Shown here piece after piece: positions 33,824-42,335 of a DNA stretch of 64,000 bases; position 1 is the stretch's first letter, and every line of letters starts with the position of its first letter. A program made the position numbers and the translations under genes. The DNA is from Prauserella alba (GTDB lineage: Bacteria; Actinomycetota; Actinomycetes; Mycobacteriales; Pseudonocardiaceae): assembly GCF_024171735.1 (NCBI RefSeq), contig NZ_JAMTCH010000003.1:422841-486840 (forward strand), written 5' to 3'. The notes beneath the pieces were generated by a model. That model searched no databases, was not told the DNA's origin, and saw only the letters and a program-made list of their open reading frames with translations.

Positions 33824-34252
33824 CCGCCGACATTCGGACCCGCGTGTCCCGCGTTCAAGAGCCCGTGTTGCAGATTCCGGGGCCTGTGTTGCGCATTCCG
33901 GGGCCCGTGTTGCGGTTTCCGGGCGTGTGTTGTGCACGCGGGGTTCGTGTTGCGGTTTCCGGGGCTCGCCGCCCTCGCCGGGCGGGCAGTTCTCCGGGAT
34001 CAGGTGGAACTCCGCGTGATCGCCCCGTGTGGTCGGGTGTATCACGCGGTCCTCAAAGCGCACGGTGTCGTCGGTGTGCGGCTGTTTCGATTGCCTGCGT
34101 GTTCGGTAGGTGTGCTGTTCGGGCTCGTTGGTGACAAGCCGGCACGCAGGTGATGATCTCGATATGGGTGGGTGCCTCCGGGATCGGTGTGGATCACACG
34201 AACAACACGCCGATCCGAGTAGGTCCTCCGGTGGTCCACCGTGACGCTCCAC
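33824..34252. other. 429-bp gap with repeat array between aldolase-like gene and HNH relic
   Basis: Besides the 20-21-bp array at 33844-33964, this stretch holds no recognisable gene. Open frames on both strands here are repetitive or lack similarity to known domains by eye. It may include the decayed 5' end of the HNH gene. Confidence 0.5.
33844..33964. repeat. Direct-repeat array with GTGTTG core, 20-21-bp period
   Basis: GTGTTG occurs at 33865, 33886, 33907, 33927 and 33947, with a degenerate GTGTCC at 33844. Four of the five units continue with (A/G/C)N(A/T)TTCCGGGG-like sequence; the fourth differs. All units point the same way. The same core recurs at 44502-44726. The array starts 20 bases after the aldolase-like gene stop. 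Confidence 0.85.
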
Positions 34253-35395
34253 AGTGGTCCGCCATGGGGTGATCCCGCCGGGTGTACTCCCTCGCGTTGA
34301 CAGCCCTCCCGAACGACCGCGCCCGGCCATCACGGTTGACGTCGTCCCCGAACGGGCACTGTTCGGCACGACGACCGAAATCGGCACCACGAAATCGGCA
34401 CCACGATGGACCTGACCAGCCGGATGCCGCAGATGCTGACGGCCATGCGCGATGGGTTGACCGACGGCCACGGGGCGCGCCGGGTGCTGCGGGTGACCGC
34501 ACCGTTGTCCGACGCTCACGCCCGGCGGGTGGACGAGCTGTTGGCCGATAAGCTGACGGATGCGCCGGTGTCGACGTGGCAGCCGGGCAACATGGCCCGT
34601 CACGCGGCACGGCTGGTGCAGCGCGTCGATCCGGGCGGGCCGACGGCCCGCGCCCGCACTGCCGACGAGGACCGCAAACTCCAGCTCGATCACGGCGAGC
34701 ACGCCCAATCACGCCTGACCGTCGACCTGCGCTCCGAAGTGGCCTCGGCATGTTACGCCCGAGTCGATGTCATGGCCCGCCGACTGCGTCGAGGCGGCGA
34801 GACCCGCACGTTGGAGCAGTTGCGGGCCGATGTCACCGCCGACCTGCCACTCGGCAACGACCCCGGTGTTCAGGTGCCGCAGGCGGCGGCGCAGGTGTAT
34901 GTGCACCTGCCGGTTGACGCGGCCCTGTCCATTAGCGACACCGGCTGCGAACTCGACGGCTACGGCCCCATCCCCGCACCCATCGCCCGGGAGATCATGA
35001 CCGGTCCGGAAAGCGTGTGGCGGGCGGTGTTGTGCGACTCGGCCACGGGCTAGCCGGTCGACCTTGGCCGGACCCGCCGCCGACCGACGGCCACCATGCG
35101 CGAATTCGTCCGCGTACGCGACCGCGAATGCGTTGTTCCCTGGTGCCGGCGGCCCGCGCGACACTGCGACCTCGACCACGAACGTGAATGGGCCGCCCAC
35201 CACGGCCCCACCTCGGTGACCAACACCGGACCACGCTGCCGACGACATCACCGGATGAAGAACGCTCCCGGGTGGGTCACCCGCTACGACCGCGGTCCGC
35301 GGCGCCACAACGATCACCACCCCCACCGGCACCACCTACACCGGCGAACGCGAACCAGTCCTCACCCCACGACGGCAGTCGCCGCTGAGTCGTGA
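34253..35395 (+). pseudogene. DUF222/HNH (13E12-type) endonuclease relic
   Basis: The DUF222 part reads MDLTSRMPQMLTAMRDGL, SDAHARRVDELLADKLTD and so on from 34406. A TAG at 35051-35053 interrupts exactly before PVDLGRTRRRPTATMREFV and the HNH domain (CVVPWCRRPARHCDLDH, then NTGPRCRRHHRMKN), which stays in the same frame. Upstream, a 14-bp tandem duplication (34376-34403) shifts the frame; deleting one copy joins ALFGTTTEIGTT to the MDLTSR block. The N-terminal 50-100 residues expected for this family are missing. At least two lesions, so it is dead. Such genes are multicopy repeats in actinobacterial genomes. Confidence 0.85.
34376..34403. repeat. 14-bp tandem duplication inside the HNH relic
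   Basis: CGAAATCGGCACCA occurs twice back to back (34376-34389, 34390-34403). Its length is not a multiple of three and it separates the two reading frames of the DUF222 domain. Confidence 0.95.
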
Positions 35396-35540
35396 CGAAG
35401 CGCCACCCTTCTGACGGGAACGGCGGCCCACGTCCGGCGTCGCCACGGGAACCCCGAGGAAACCGCTACCGCCATGCCTGGTGGCTCTTCGGTGCACGCG
35501 CGCACGCCGCCGCCCCGGGGCCTGCGTTTACCCTGACGAC

Positions 35541-36296
35541 ATGGTGCTCGACCTCAACAGTGACCTCGGTGAAGGTTTCGGGATCTGGCCGCTGACCGAC
35601 GACGACGCGCTGCTCGACATCGTGACCAGCGCCAACGTCGCATGTGGATTCCACGCGGGCGACCCGACGGTGCTGCGTCGTGTCACCGAGCGCGCCGCCG
35701 AACGCGGTGTGGCGATCGGCGCGCAGGTCGGCTACCGCGACCTCGCCGGTTTCGGCCGGCGGTTCATCGATGTCGACCCGGCAGAACTCGGCAATGACGT
35801 CATCTACCAGGTCGGCGCACTCGACGGCTTCGCGCGCATCGCGGGTACGCGCGTGCGTTACGTCAAACCGCACGGCGCGTTGTACAACGCCGTCGCCCAC
35901 CACACGGCGCAGGCAGAGGCCGTCGTGGCGGCGGTTCGCGCCTTCGACGAGAAGCTCCCCATCCTCGGGTTGCCCGGATCCGAACTGCTGCGGCTGGCCG
36001 ACGAGGCCGGACTGCCGACCATCGCCGAGGCGTTCGCCGATCGCGCCTACACGCCGGGCGGCAAGCTCGTGTCCCGCCGGGCACCGGGCGCCGTCGTGCA
36101 CGACGCCGACACGGTCGTCGCCCGTAGCGTGCGGATGGCGACCGAAGGAATGGTCACCGCGATCGACGGCACCGAGATCGAGGCGCGGCCGCGCTCGCTG
36201 TGCCTGCACGGCGACACAGCAGGCGCGGTCGAACTCGCCCGGCGAGTCCAGGAAGGGCTGCTCGATGCGGGCGTCGAGCTCGCGCCGTTCGCGTAG
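35541..36296 (+). CDS. pxpA: 5-oxoprolinase subunit A (LamB/YcsF family)
   Basis: Deacetylase-like (beta/alpha) barrel subunit of the PxpABC ATP-dependent 5-oxoprolinase. The 251-aa protein starts VLDLNSDLGEGFGIW, then TSANVACGFHAGDP, IGAQVGYRDLAGFGRRFIDV, VRYVKPHGALYN and LCLHGDTAGAVELAR, all diagnostic. ATG 35541 gives the family start. pxpB and pxpC are not adjacent, unlike in many genomes, so it either works with distant subunits or has another role. It is followed closely by an Rrf2 regulator gene. Confidence 0.93.
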   Translation: MVLDLNSDLGEGFGIWPLTDDDALLDIVTSANVACGFHAGDPTVLRRVTERAAERGVAIGAQVGYRDLAGFGRRFIDVDPAELGNDVIYQVGALDGFARIAGTRVRYVKPHGALYNAVAHHTAQAEAVVAAVRAFDEKLPILGLPGSELLRLADEAGLPTIAEAFADRAYTPGGKLVSRRAPGAVVHDADTVVARSVRMATEGMVTAIDGTEIEARPRSLCLHGDTAGAVELARRVQEGLLDAGVELAPFA

Positions 36297-36318
36297 GAGC
36301 CCCTTGCTCCCTCACTCA

Positions 36319-36341
36319 AACTGTGACTAATCTGGTTACGG
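36319..36341. promoter_or_regulatory. Operator-like dyad upstream of the Rrf2 gene
   Basis: CTGTGACTAATCTGGTTACG and flanks match the dyad upstream of the MFS gene (36880-36902) at 16 of 23 positions. It ends about 24 bases before the Rrf2 start, consistent with autoregulation. Confidence 0.55.
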
Positions 36342-36364
36342 TTACGGGGGTTCGGAGGTGGCAG

Positions 36365-36820
36365 TTGGTCGCGAGCAGCAGGACGGCGACGGCAGTGCAC
36401 GCGCTGGCGTTCCTGGCGCAATGGCAGGGCGGAGAGCTCCGGTCGTCGCAGGCGATCGCCGAGAGTCTGGACAGCAATCCTGCGTTCGTCCGGAGAGTCC
36501 TCGGCCGGTTGCGTGAACGCGGTCTCGTCGTCGCGGTCGAGGGTGCGGCAGGCGGCTGGCGACTCGCCAAGCCTGCCGAGGAGATCACACTTCGCGATGT
36601 CCATGCGGTTGCGGACGACGGCGCCGTTCCGCTGCCCGTGCACGCCCACCCGCCGAACCGGAACTGCGTCATCGGCAGACACATGCTGTCGCTGTTGGAA
36701 TCGGAGTTCGCCGACGCGCAGCGCGCCATGGAAGAACGGCTCGCGCAGACGAGTATCGCCGACCTGCTGGGTCGGGTGTACCGCAGTGAGCGCGCCGAAG
36801 AGGCGGCCAGGGGGAACTGA
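36365..36820 (+). CDS. Rrf2-family transcriptional regulator
   Basis: A 151-aa winged-helix regulator: ATAVHALAFLAQWQGGELRS, QAIAESLDSNPAFVRRVLG (recognition helix), LVVAVEGAAGGWRLAKPAEE (wing), then a dimerisation helix. It has a single Cys (PPNRNCVIGRH) where iron-sulphur Rrf2 proteins have three, so it is probably a cluster-free YwnA-like sensor. TTG 36365 is chosen because GGAGG lies six bases upstream and the family starts here. It is followed by a terminator and an MFS exporter that shares its putative operator. Confidence 0.86.
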   Translation: MVASSRTATAVHALAFLAQWQGGELRSSQAIAESLDSNPAFVRRVLGRLRERGLVVAVEGAAGGWRLAKPAEEITLRDVHAVADDGAVPLPVHAHPPNRNCVIGRHMLSLLESEFADAQRAMEERLAQTSIADLLGRVYRSERAEEAARGN

Positions 36821-36844
36821 GTCCGACGTCCGGGCGGCCGGGCA

Positions 36845-36869
36845 GGCGAGGCGACGGCCTCGCCTTTTT
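36845..36869 (+). terminator. Rho-independent terminator after the Rrf2 gene
   Basis: GGCGAGGC (36845-36852), loop GACG, GCCTCGCC (36857-36864) followed by TTTTT. This is the clearest canonical terminator in the window and separates the regulator transcript from the MFS gene. Confidence 0.92.
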
Positions 36870-36879
36870 CTCGCCCCTA

Positions 36880-36902
36880 ACTGTTACTTATCCAGTAACA
36901 TT
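36880..36902. promoter_or_regulatory. Operator-like inverted repeat upstream of the MFS gene
   Basis: TGTTAC (36882-36887) and GTAACA (36895-36900) are perfect inverted arms with a 7-bp spacer, 18 bases before the MFS start. A related dyad precedes the Rrf2 gene, so both are probably bound by that regulator. Confidence 0.6.
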
Positions 36903-36918
36903 TACCGAAGGAGTGGCT

Positions 36919-38298
36919 GTGGTCTCGACCTCGACGCCACGGGACGTCACGCCGGCACGGTTGCTGGCGGCACTCGTGCCGGCCATGATGCTCGTCCCGG
37001 TCAGCGCGGACATGATGTCCCTGCTCCTACCCCGGATCGGGGAGCGGTTCGACGCCTCCACGGCGCAGACGTCGTGGGTGGTCTCCGGATTCGTCCTCGC
37101 CTGCGCCGTCGGAATTCCGTGTTACGGCCGGATCGTCGACCGTGTCGGACTCCGCAGGCTGTTCCGCGGTGCACTGGTGACGTTCGCGGTCGGTGCGGTG
37201 ATCTCGGCGGTCGCACCGGCGCTGCCGCTGCTCGTGGGCGGCCGGATCGTCACCGGCGTCGGCGGTGCCGCCGTACCGGTGCTCGCGATCGTGGCCGTCA
37301 CACGGGCACTACCGGCCGACCGGGCGGCCGTCGGCGTCGGGTTTCTCGCGGCCGCAGGTGGAGCCGGCGCCGCAGCGGGCCCCGTCGTGGGCGGCCTGCT
37401 CGGCCAGTCACTCGGCTGGCAGTCTCCGTTCTGGCTGACCGCGGCACTCGCGGCGCTCCTGGTGCCGGCGGTGGCGCGCGTGCTTCCCGTCGACGCCGCC
37501 ACGGACAGCCGGGCGTTCGACCTGTCCGGCGGCGTGTTGCTCGGACTCGGCACCGGAGCTCTGCTGTTCGGCATCACGCGGGTGGAGAGCGCGGGTGTGA
37601 CCTCGCCGTCGTCCTGGTCGGCGCTGCTCACCGGTGCGGCGGCGCTGGCGCTGTTCGGCATGCGCATGCGCACCGCCGAGCAGCCGTTCGTGCCGCCGTC
37701 GTTGTTCCGGCACCGGGGTTACGGCGCAGCGGTCCTCGTCATCTTCTCCGCCATGGCAGCGAACCTCGCCATGTTGGTGCTGGTCCCGGTGCTCGTGGTC
37801 GACGTCCACGGTCTGATCCCCGCCCACGGCAGCCTGGTCATGATCCCGGGTGGCGTGGCACTCGCCGTCATGTCACCGGTGGTCGGCAGACTCGGCGCCC
37901 GTGGTCTCAACGAGGGAACCGGTGCACTGATCGGCCTCGCGGTCATGGGCGGAGCCGCGGCGTCGCTGTACGCCCTGGCGGACGCGGCACCGGTGGTGAT
38001 CGTGGCGCCGGTCGTGGCGCTCGGTGCGGGGTTCGCGGTCGTCGTGACCCTGGCGACCAGTGTCGTGAGCCGGGTGCTGCCGCCCGAACACGTCGGCACC
38101 GGCGTCGGCATCTTCCAGGGTGCGCAGTTCCTCGGGGCCGCGACGGGGCCGGCTGTGTACGGGGCCGTGCTGGCGTTCTGTGCGGCAGCGGTCGACGGCG
38201 CCGCGGCCTACCGCCCCGTTTTCCTGCTGTTGCTCGTACCGATCGTGCTCGGCGGGATCGCGGCGCTCAGGCTCCGCGCCGCCCTGCGGAACGCATGA
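36919..38298 (+). CDS. MFS drug-resistance transporter (DHA2-like, ~14 helices)
   Basis: A 459-aa proton-driven exporter. Seen: SADMMSLLLPRIGERFDAST in the first helix/loop, motif A-like GIPCYGRIVDRVGLRRLF, motif C-like AAAGGAGAAAGPVVGGLLGQ, and a second half ending with LRLRAALRNA. Hydrophobic segments are consistent with the 14-helix DHA2 subfamily. GTG 36919 is favoured over GTG 36913 because AAGGAG lies five bases upstream of the former. Probably controlled by the adjacent Rrf2 protein and involved in efflux of a drug or redox-active compound (inference). Confidence 0.88.
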   Translation: MVSTSTPRDVTPARLLAALVPAMMLVPVSADMMSLLLPRIGERFDASTAQTSWVVSGFVLACAVGIPCYGRIVDRVGLRRLFRGALVTFAVGAVISAVAPALPLLVGGRIVTGVGGAAVPVLAIVAVTRALPADRAAVGVGFLAAAGGAGAAAGPVVGGLLGQSLGWQSPFWLTAALAALLVPAVARVLPVDAATDSRAFDLSGGVLLGLGTGALLFGITRVESAGVTSPSSWSALLTGAAALALFGMRMRTAEQPFVPPSLFRHRGYGAAVLVIFSAMAANLAMLVLVPVLVVDVHGLIPAHGSLVMIPGGVALAVMSPVVGRLGARGLNEGTGALIGLAVMGGAAASLYALADAAPVVIVAPVVALGAGFAVVVTLATSVVSRVLPPEHVGTGVGIFQGAQFLGAATGPAVYGAVLAFCAAAVDGAAAYRPVFLLLLVPIVLGGIAALRLRAALRNA

Positions 38299-38614
38299 TC
38301 CGCGGACTCGCCGCGAACGGTCGTCGCCGGCCGGCGACGCAGCCGGGTTGGTCGCAGCCGGGTTGGTCGCAGTCGGGTTGGTTGCAGCGGCTCGGGGATC
38401 GTCGGTTCGGGGAGCGGTGGGCGGCTCGCCAGGCCGACACGGTCATCGTCGCGCCCGCACCGACCTGCGCCGCGGACAGCCAGACCGGGTTGTCGGAACC
38501 GATCGCCAGAAAGAGCCCGATCAGAGCGACGAAGACGCCGCACGAGAGCTGCAGCACGGTGCGCTTGCCCAGGATCAGGCCTGCCTCGCCCGAGCCGTCC
38601 CGCACGTCGATCAT
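38267..38614 (-). CDS. Small two-helix membrane protein
   Basis: A 115-aa hypothetical protein. Seen: two hydrophobic segments (VLQLSCGVFVALIGLFLAIG and VWLSAAQVGAGATMTVSAW) preceded by a short charged N-terminus, then a tail containing a 15-bp in-frame tandem repeat (Gln-Pro-Gly/Asp-Cys-Asp, about 38338-38390). ATG 38614. Its 3' end overlaps the MFS gene's 3' end by 32 bp. No family recognised; the Cys-rich repeated tail is odd and the gene may be shorter or spurious beyond the helices. Confidence 0.5.
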   Translation of the reverse strand: MIDVRDGSGEAGLILGKRTVLQLSCGVFVALIGLFLAIGSDNPVWLSAAQVGAGATMTVSAWRAAHRSPNRRSPSRCNQPDCDQPGCDQPGCVAGRRRPFAASPRIMRSAGRRGA

Positions 38615-38793
38615 CGTTACCGAGGTTATCCCGCCGGTCCCGGGCCCGCGAGGGGTTCGTCGCCGGGACCGGCGGGTCGTGGACGGGCGTTCGGTTCGGC
38701 GCACCGTCGTCCGCGGTCAGGCACCGTTCGAGCCGTGAGCGGCCGGCGCCGAGCCGCAGCCGCGGGTGCCGGCTCGCTCGCCGTCGCCAGCCG

Positions 38794-40485
38794 TCAGGCG
38801 TCGCGGAGCCGGGCCACGCGCAGCGAGCGCAGCCGCGACAGCGCGGCGGCGACCTCGAACCGGCGCGGCACGACGTAGTCGCCGAGGAAGCCGTGGCGGA
38901 TCGCGTCGGCCCCGTCGGCGAGGTCGTCGTCGAGGAGGTCGAGGAACTCGGCGATGGTGCGGTCACCGTCGACGAGTCCCGCTTCGACGCCGTGCGACAG
39001 CGCCAGGCCGATGCCCATCACCTGCCCGGGGTCGACGATCTGCTCCACCGCGCGCAGGTCGATGTCGGTGTCGCCGTAGGTGAGCGTGTCGATGCCGCGC
39101 TGCTTGACCTTGCGCTTTCCCTTGTGTTCGGGCGAGAGCGTGGCCGGTTCGCACACCCGGTGCCGTACGGGCGGAAAGCCGCTGGCCTCGACCGTTCGGT
39201 CGGTGCCGCTGCGCAGCTGCCGGGCCCGTTCGGTCGCGTCCTCGGCGTGGTACGAGGCCATCATGATCACGCGGTCGGCGGTGTCGAGGTAGTCGCCGGA
39301 GCCGCCCATCACCAGCACGGTCGACACGCCGTGTTCGGTGTAGAGGGGGCGGACGAGGTCGACGAACGGTGTCAGCGGTTCGTTCCCCTTGGCGACCAGT
39401 TCCTGCATCCGGGCGTCGCGGATCATCAGATTCGTCGCCGCGGTGTCCTCGTCGATCAGCAGCACCTCGGCGCCCGCCTCGAGGGCCTCCACGGTGGTCG
39501 CGGCCTGCGAGGTCGACCCGGAGGCGTTCGACGTCGAGAAGTCCCGCGTGTCCGCACCGGTGGGCAGTCCGCCGACGAACGCGCTGACGTCCACCCGCTC
39601 CACGTTGCGTCCGTCCTCCGCTCGGATCTTCGCGGTTGCCGACCGGCTGGCCACCAGTTCCCGCCCGTCGCCGGGTACGTGGTCGTACACGCCGCGTTCG
39701 AGTGCGCGCAGCAACGTGGACTTGCCGTGGAACCCGCCGCCGACGATCAGCGTGATGCCCTCGGCGATGCCCATGCCGGTGACCGTCCCCCGGTTCGGCA
39801 GTTCCACCGTGGTGCGCATCGACTCGGGGGATTCGAACGGGACGCCGTCGGCCAGGGGCCGGTCGTCAGTGCCGCTGCGCCGCGCAAGCATCGAGCCGTC
39901 GGCGACGAACGCCACGAGCCCACGTTCGGGCAGGGACTTCCGCAGCGCGTCGGTGTCCTCCACGGAGTCGACGAACGCCGCGAGCTCGTCAGCATCGAGC
40001 GCGTCGTAGCGCAGCGACTCGATGGCGCGGGGGAGCTGCTCGCACAGCGCCTTCCGTGCACCGTGGCCGTCGATCCGCCGGCGTGGTCCGGGCAGGTCGA
40101 TGCCCAGTCGCACGGTCAGCGCGCCACCGGAGACTCGCAGCGCACTGCGGTCCAGCACCTGCTGGCCGCCGACGTCGGCGCGCAGCAGCGACCCGCGCAG
40201 CTGCTTACCCAGCACCCGCAGTAGCCGGTCCGCGAGCGCACGCGCCCGGACCGGCGTGTGCCACAGTTCCTTCGGGAACCCGGCGTAGTCCGCGGAGACC
40301 CGCACCTCGACGCGGCTCGCGGGCGCGAACGGATCCGTCTGCGCCTTCCGGATGCCGACGGTGTATCCGCCCGCGTCCCAGTCACCCTGGAGACTCTTGT
40401 ACCTGCCGTAGCTCTGACCGTCGAGCCGGGACAGTGTCGCCCCGAGCCCGGCGAGCGTTCGTTCGTCACTCCTGTCGCGTGCCAT
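38794..40485 (-). CDS. Predicted ATPase of the ABC class (PF09818-like)
   Basis: A 563-aa soluble protein. Seen: an N-terminal domain (RLDGQSYGRYKSLQGDW), Walker A GGGFHGKSTLLRALERGVYD near the middle, the TSNASGSTSQAATTVEALEAG stretch (ABC-signature-like) and Walker B AEVLLIDEDTAATNLMIRDA. These blocks match the bacterial 'predicted ABC-class ATPase' family, which relates to a trypanosome RNA-editing protein (MRB1590); the bacterial function is unknown. ATG 40485; a GTG nine bases upstream is possible. It stands apart from obvious operon partners, with PucR next on the same strand. Confidence 0.85.
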   Translation of the reverse strand: MARDRSDERTLAGLGATLSRLDGQSYGRYKSLQGDWDAGGYTVGIRKAQTDPFAPASRVEVRVSADYAGFPKELWHTPVRARALADRLLRVLGKQLRGSLLRADVGGQQVLDRSALRVSGGALTVRLGIDLPGPRRRIDGHGARKALCEQLPRAIESLRYDALDADELAAFVDSVEDTDALRKSLPERGLVAFVADGSMLARRSGTDDRPLADGVPFESPESMRTTVELPNRGTVTGMGIAEGITLIVGGGFHGKSTLLRALERGVYDHVPGDGRELVASRSATAKIRAEDGRNVERVDVSAFVGGLPTGADTRDFSTSNASGSTSQAATTVEALEAGAEVLLIDEDTAATNLMIRDARMQELVAKGNEPLTPFVDLVRPLYTEHGVSTVLVMGGSGDYLDTADRVIMMASYHAEDATERARQLRSGTDRTVEASGFPPVRHRVCEPATLSPEHKGKRKVKQRGIDTLTYGDTDIDLRAVEQIVDPGQVMGIGLALSHGVEAGLVDGDRTIAEFLDLLDDDLADGADAIRHGFLGDYVVPRRFEVAAALSRLRSLRVARLRDA

Positions 40486-40539
40486 CGCCTCCACACGGTA
40501 CGGCCAACAGCGGTGTCGCGACGGCTGCGGCCGGTCCGT

Positions 40540-41973
40540 TCAGGACTCCACGGACAGCGCGAGGTAGATCTCGACCCGGGTTCGGAAGTCGGTGAGATCG
40601 GCGTCGAGGATCTCACCGGCCCGCGCGATGCGGTACCGCAGCGTGTTGACGTGGACGTGCAGCCGCTCGGCCGCTTTCGTCGGGGACCCCGAGCATTCCA
40701 GGTAGATGCGGACGGTGCGCAGCAGCTCCGGATGCCGCGGCAGCGTCCCGAGGACGCGCCCGGCCAGCGCGCGGCGCAGCTCGTCCGGCGCCCCCGCGAG
40801 CAGCAACCGGTGCATGCCCAGTTCGTCACCCGACGCGACGGCGACCCGTTCCGGGCTGCGCTGTGCCGCCTGCACCGCGTGCCGCGCCTCGTCTCCGGCT
40901 CCCCGCAGGCCCGGTATCGGTGCCGGACCGCCGGCACCGATGAGGATGCGGCCTCGCCCGAGCGAGGCCAGCGCGTCGGTCGCCCGCGCGGCCCAGTCGC
41001 CGGGCCAGCCGGAGTCTGCGGGCACGACCGCCCACGCCTCCTCGGCGACGTCCGGCGCGGGCGCGGTGAGGGCCGTGTCGCCGGCCGACAGCACCGCGAG
41101 TAGCTCGTCGAGGAGCTCGCAGGCCGCGCCGGAGCCGGGGGTGCGTGCGAGCAGCAGCCGCACCGGCGTTTCGGCGGGAAGTCCCGTTGCGGCCAGCGCT
41201 CTGGTCAGTTCCTCGGTCGTGCCCGCCGGATCGGCCAGTGCCCGCACCAGGGGCGCGGCCACGTGCATGCGGGTGCGGCGCACCTCGTCCTCGCGGCCGC
41301 GGGCCAGCCCGATCAGGCTCGCCAGCTCCTCGGCCACCTCCGACGCGCCTGGGCCCAGCTCGGCACCGACCACCAGCGACCACGGCACCGCATTCCTGCC
41401 GTCCACAGCGAACGCACTGTGTCGCCCCAGTGGCCCCAGTCGCGCCGGCGGCCCCGGCGCGCTGGCGGCCACCACGCGGCCCGTCGGGGTGACGACCCAG
41501 CAATCGGCGCCGAGTTCCGCGGCGCCGCGGTCCAGCAGCGCGGACAGCGACGCGGCGTCGGCCGCCGCCGACAGCAGCCGTTTGCGGGCACCGCCGGTCT
41601 CGGCGGCCAGGGCGAGTACGACCCGTTCGGTCACCACGGCGAACGACAGGTCGGCGGGCACCTCCAACAGCGGGATCCGGTGGACCCGGCACGCCTCGAC
41701 GAGGTCGCCGGGGATACCGCCGGTGTCGGCGCCCGAGGCCGCCAGTCCCGCACACCGGGCCTGGGCGAGCGTGTGCACGAACGGCTCCGCGTCGCCGGGC
41801 TCGCGCCACCACAGCAGTCCCGACAGGACGAACTCGCCTTCGGACAGGTACCGGCTCGGATCGGGCAGCTCGGTCACGTAGATCCGGCTGACCTCTCGGT
41901 CGAGCAGGTCACCGCCCGTGCGGACCCGCAGCTGCAGGCCCGGGATCTCCAGCAGAGCGTTCACCAGCGTCAT
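40540..41973 (-). CDS. pucR: PucR-family purine-catabolism regulator
   Basis: A 477-aa regulator. The N-terminal PucR domain (LLEIPGLQLRVRTGGDLLDR, VTELPDPSRYLSEGEFVLSG) is followed by a GAF-like middle and a C-terminal HTH_30 domain (LRTVRIYLECSGSPTKAAER, LHVHVNTLRYRIARAGEILD). ATG 41973 gives the canonical start; there is no strong ribosome-binding site. It is divergent from a purine catabolic set that begins with a ruined xanthine dehydrogenase gene and 8-oxoguanine deaminase, which it probably controls (inference from family and position). Confidence 0.92.
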   Translation of the reverse strand: MTLVNALLEIPGLQLRVRTGGDLLDREVSRIYVTELPDPSRYLSEGEFVLSGLLWWREPGDAEPFVHTLAQARCAGLAASGADTGGIPGDLVEACRVHRIPLLEVPADLSFAVVTERVVLALAAETGGARKRLLSAAADAASLSALLDRGAAELGADCWVVTPTGRVVAASAPGPPARLGPLGRHSAFAVDGRNAVPWSLVVGAELGPGASEVAEELASLIGLARGREDEVRRTRMHVAAPLVRALADPAGTTEELTRALAATGLPAETPVRLLLARTPGSGAACELLDELLAVLSAGDTALTAPAPDVAEEAWAVVPADSGWPGDWAARATDALASLGRGRILIGAGGPAPIPGLRGAGDEARHAVQAAQRSPERVAVASGDELGMHRLLLAGAPDELRRALAGRVLGTLPRHPELLRTVRIYLECSGSPTKAAERLHVHVNTLRYRIARAGEILDADLTDFRTRVEIYLALSVES

Positions 41974-42194
41974 CAGATTTGTAGGAAAACACAAAATCGG
42001 CCGGTCGTGGGCGCCTCGTTTCATGTCTGAGTGCCGTTGCCGAGGGCCGGGCCGGGCTGTCTACTGACAGGAGCAACCCGAGGCCCCGGAGTAGCACGGG
42101 GACCGGAGCGACGCAGTGACTGGAAGGAATCAGGGCAAACGGTGCGCGACGGACACCGACCTGGGTTTGGGACGACTGTCGAGGGAGTGTGCGC

Positions 42195-42335
42195 ATGCGC
42201 CTGAATGTGACCGACAACGGCCGTCAGCGCCGGGCCGACGAGGAGATCCGCGAGGCGTCGGCGGGGAACGTGTGCCGCTGCACGGGATACGAGAAGATCC
42301 TCGACGCGGTGCTGTCGGCGGCGAGCGCGCGATGA
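42195..42335 (+). pseudogene. Xanthine dehydrogenase 2Fe-2S subunit, internally deleted
   Basis: A 46-codon frame. It begins with MRLNVTDNGRQRRAD, like the N-terminus of CoxS/XdhC-type subunits (MRxxVTVNGxxxEAD), then jumps to DEEIREASAGNVCRCTGYEK and the C-terminal DAVLSAAS of the same family. About 110 residues, including the plant-ferredoxin-type CxxxxCGxC cluster and most of the second cluster site, are missing. Its TGA overlaps the ATG of the deaminase (ATGA), preserving operon structure. It cannot bind the normal clusters. Confidence 0.82.

Noticed and set aside
30986-34708. A 1240-codon minus-strand open frame
   Set aside because: It lies antisense to aceB and the DUF6986 gene and has the His/Val/Arg-rich composition of a high-GC shadow frame, with no domain content.
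36513-38738. A 741-codon plus-strand frame over the MFS gene
   Set aside because: It is a shadow of the transporter frame, Arg/Gly-rich, whereas the 36919-38298 frame has proper membrane helices and MFS motifs.
42195-42335. A functional 46-aa ferredoxin-like peptide
   Set aside because: Only the CRC part of one cluster site remains; the other required cysteines are missing, so it fits a deletion relic better.
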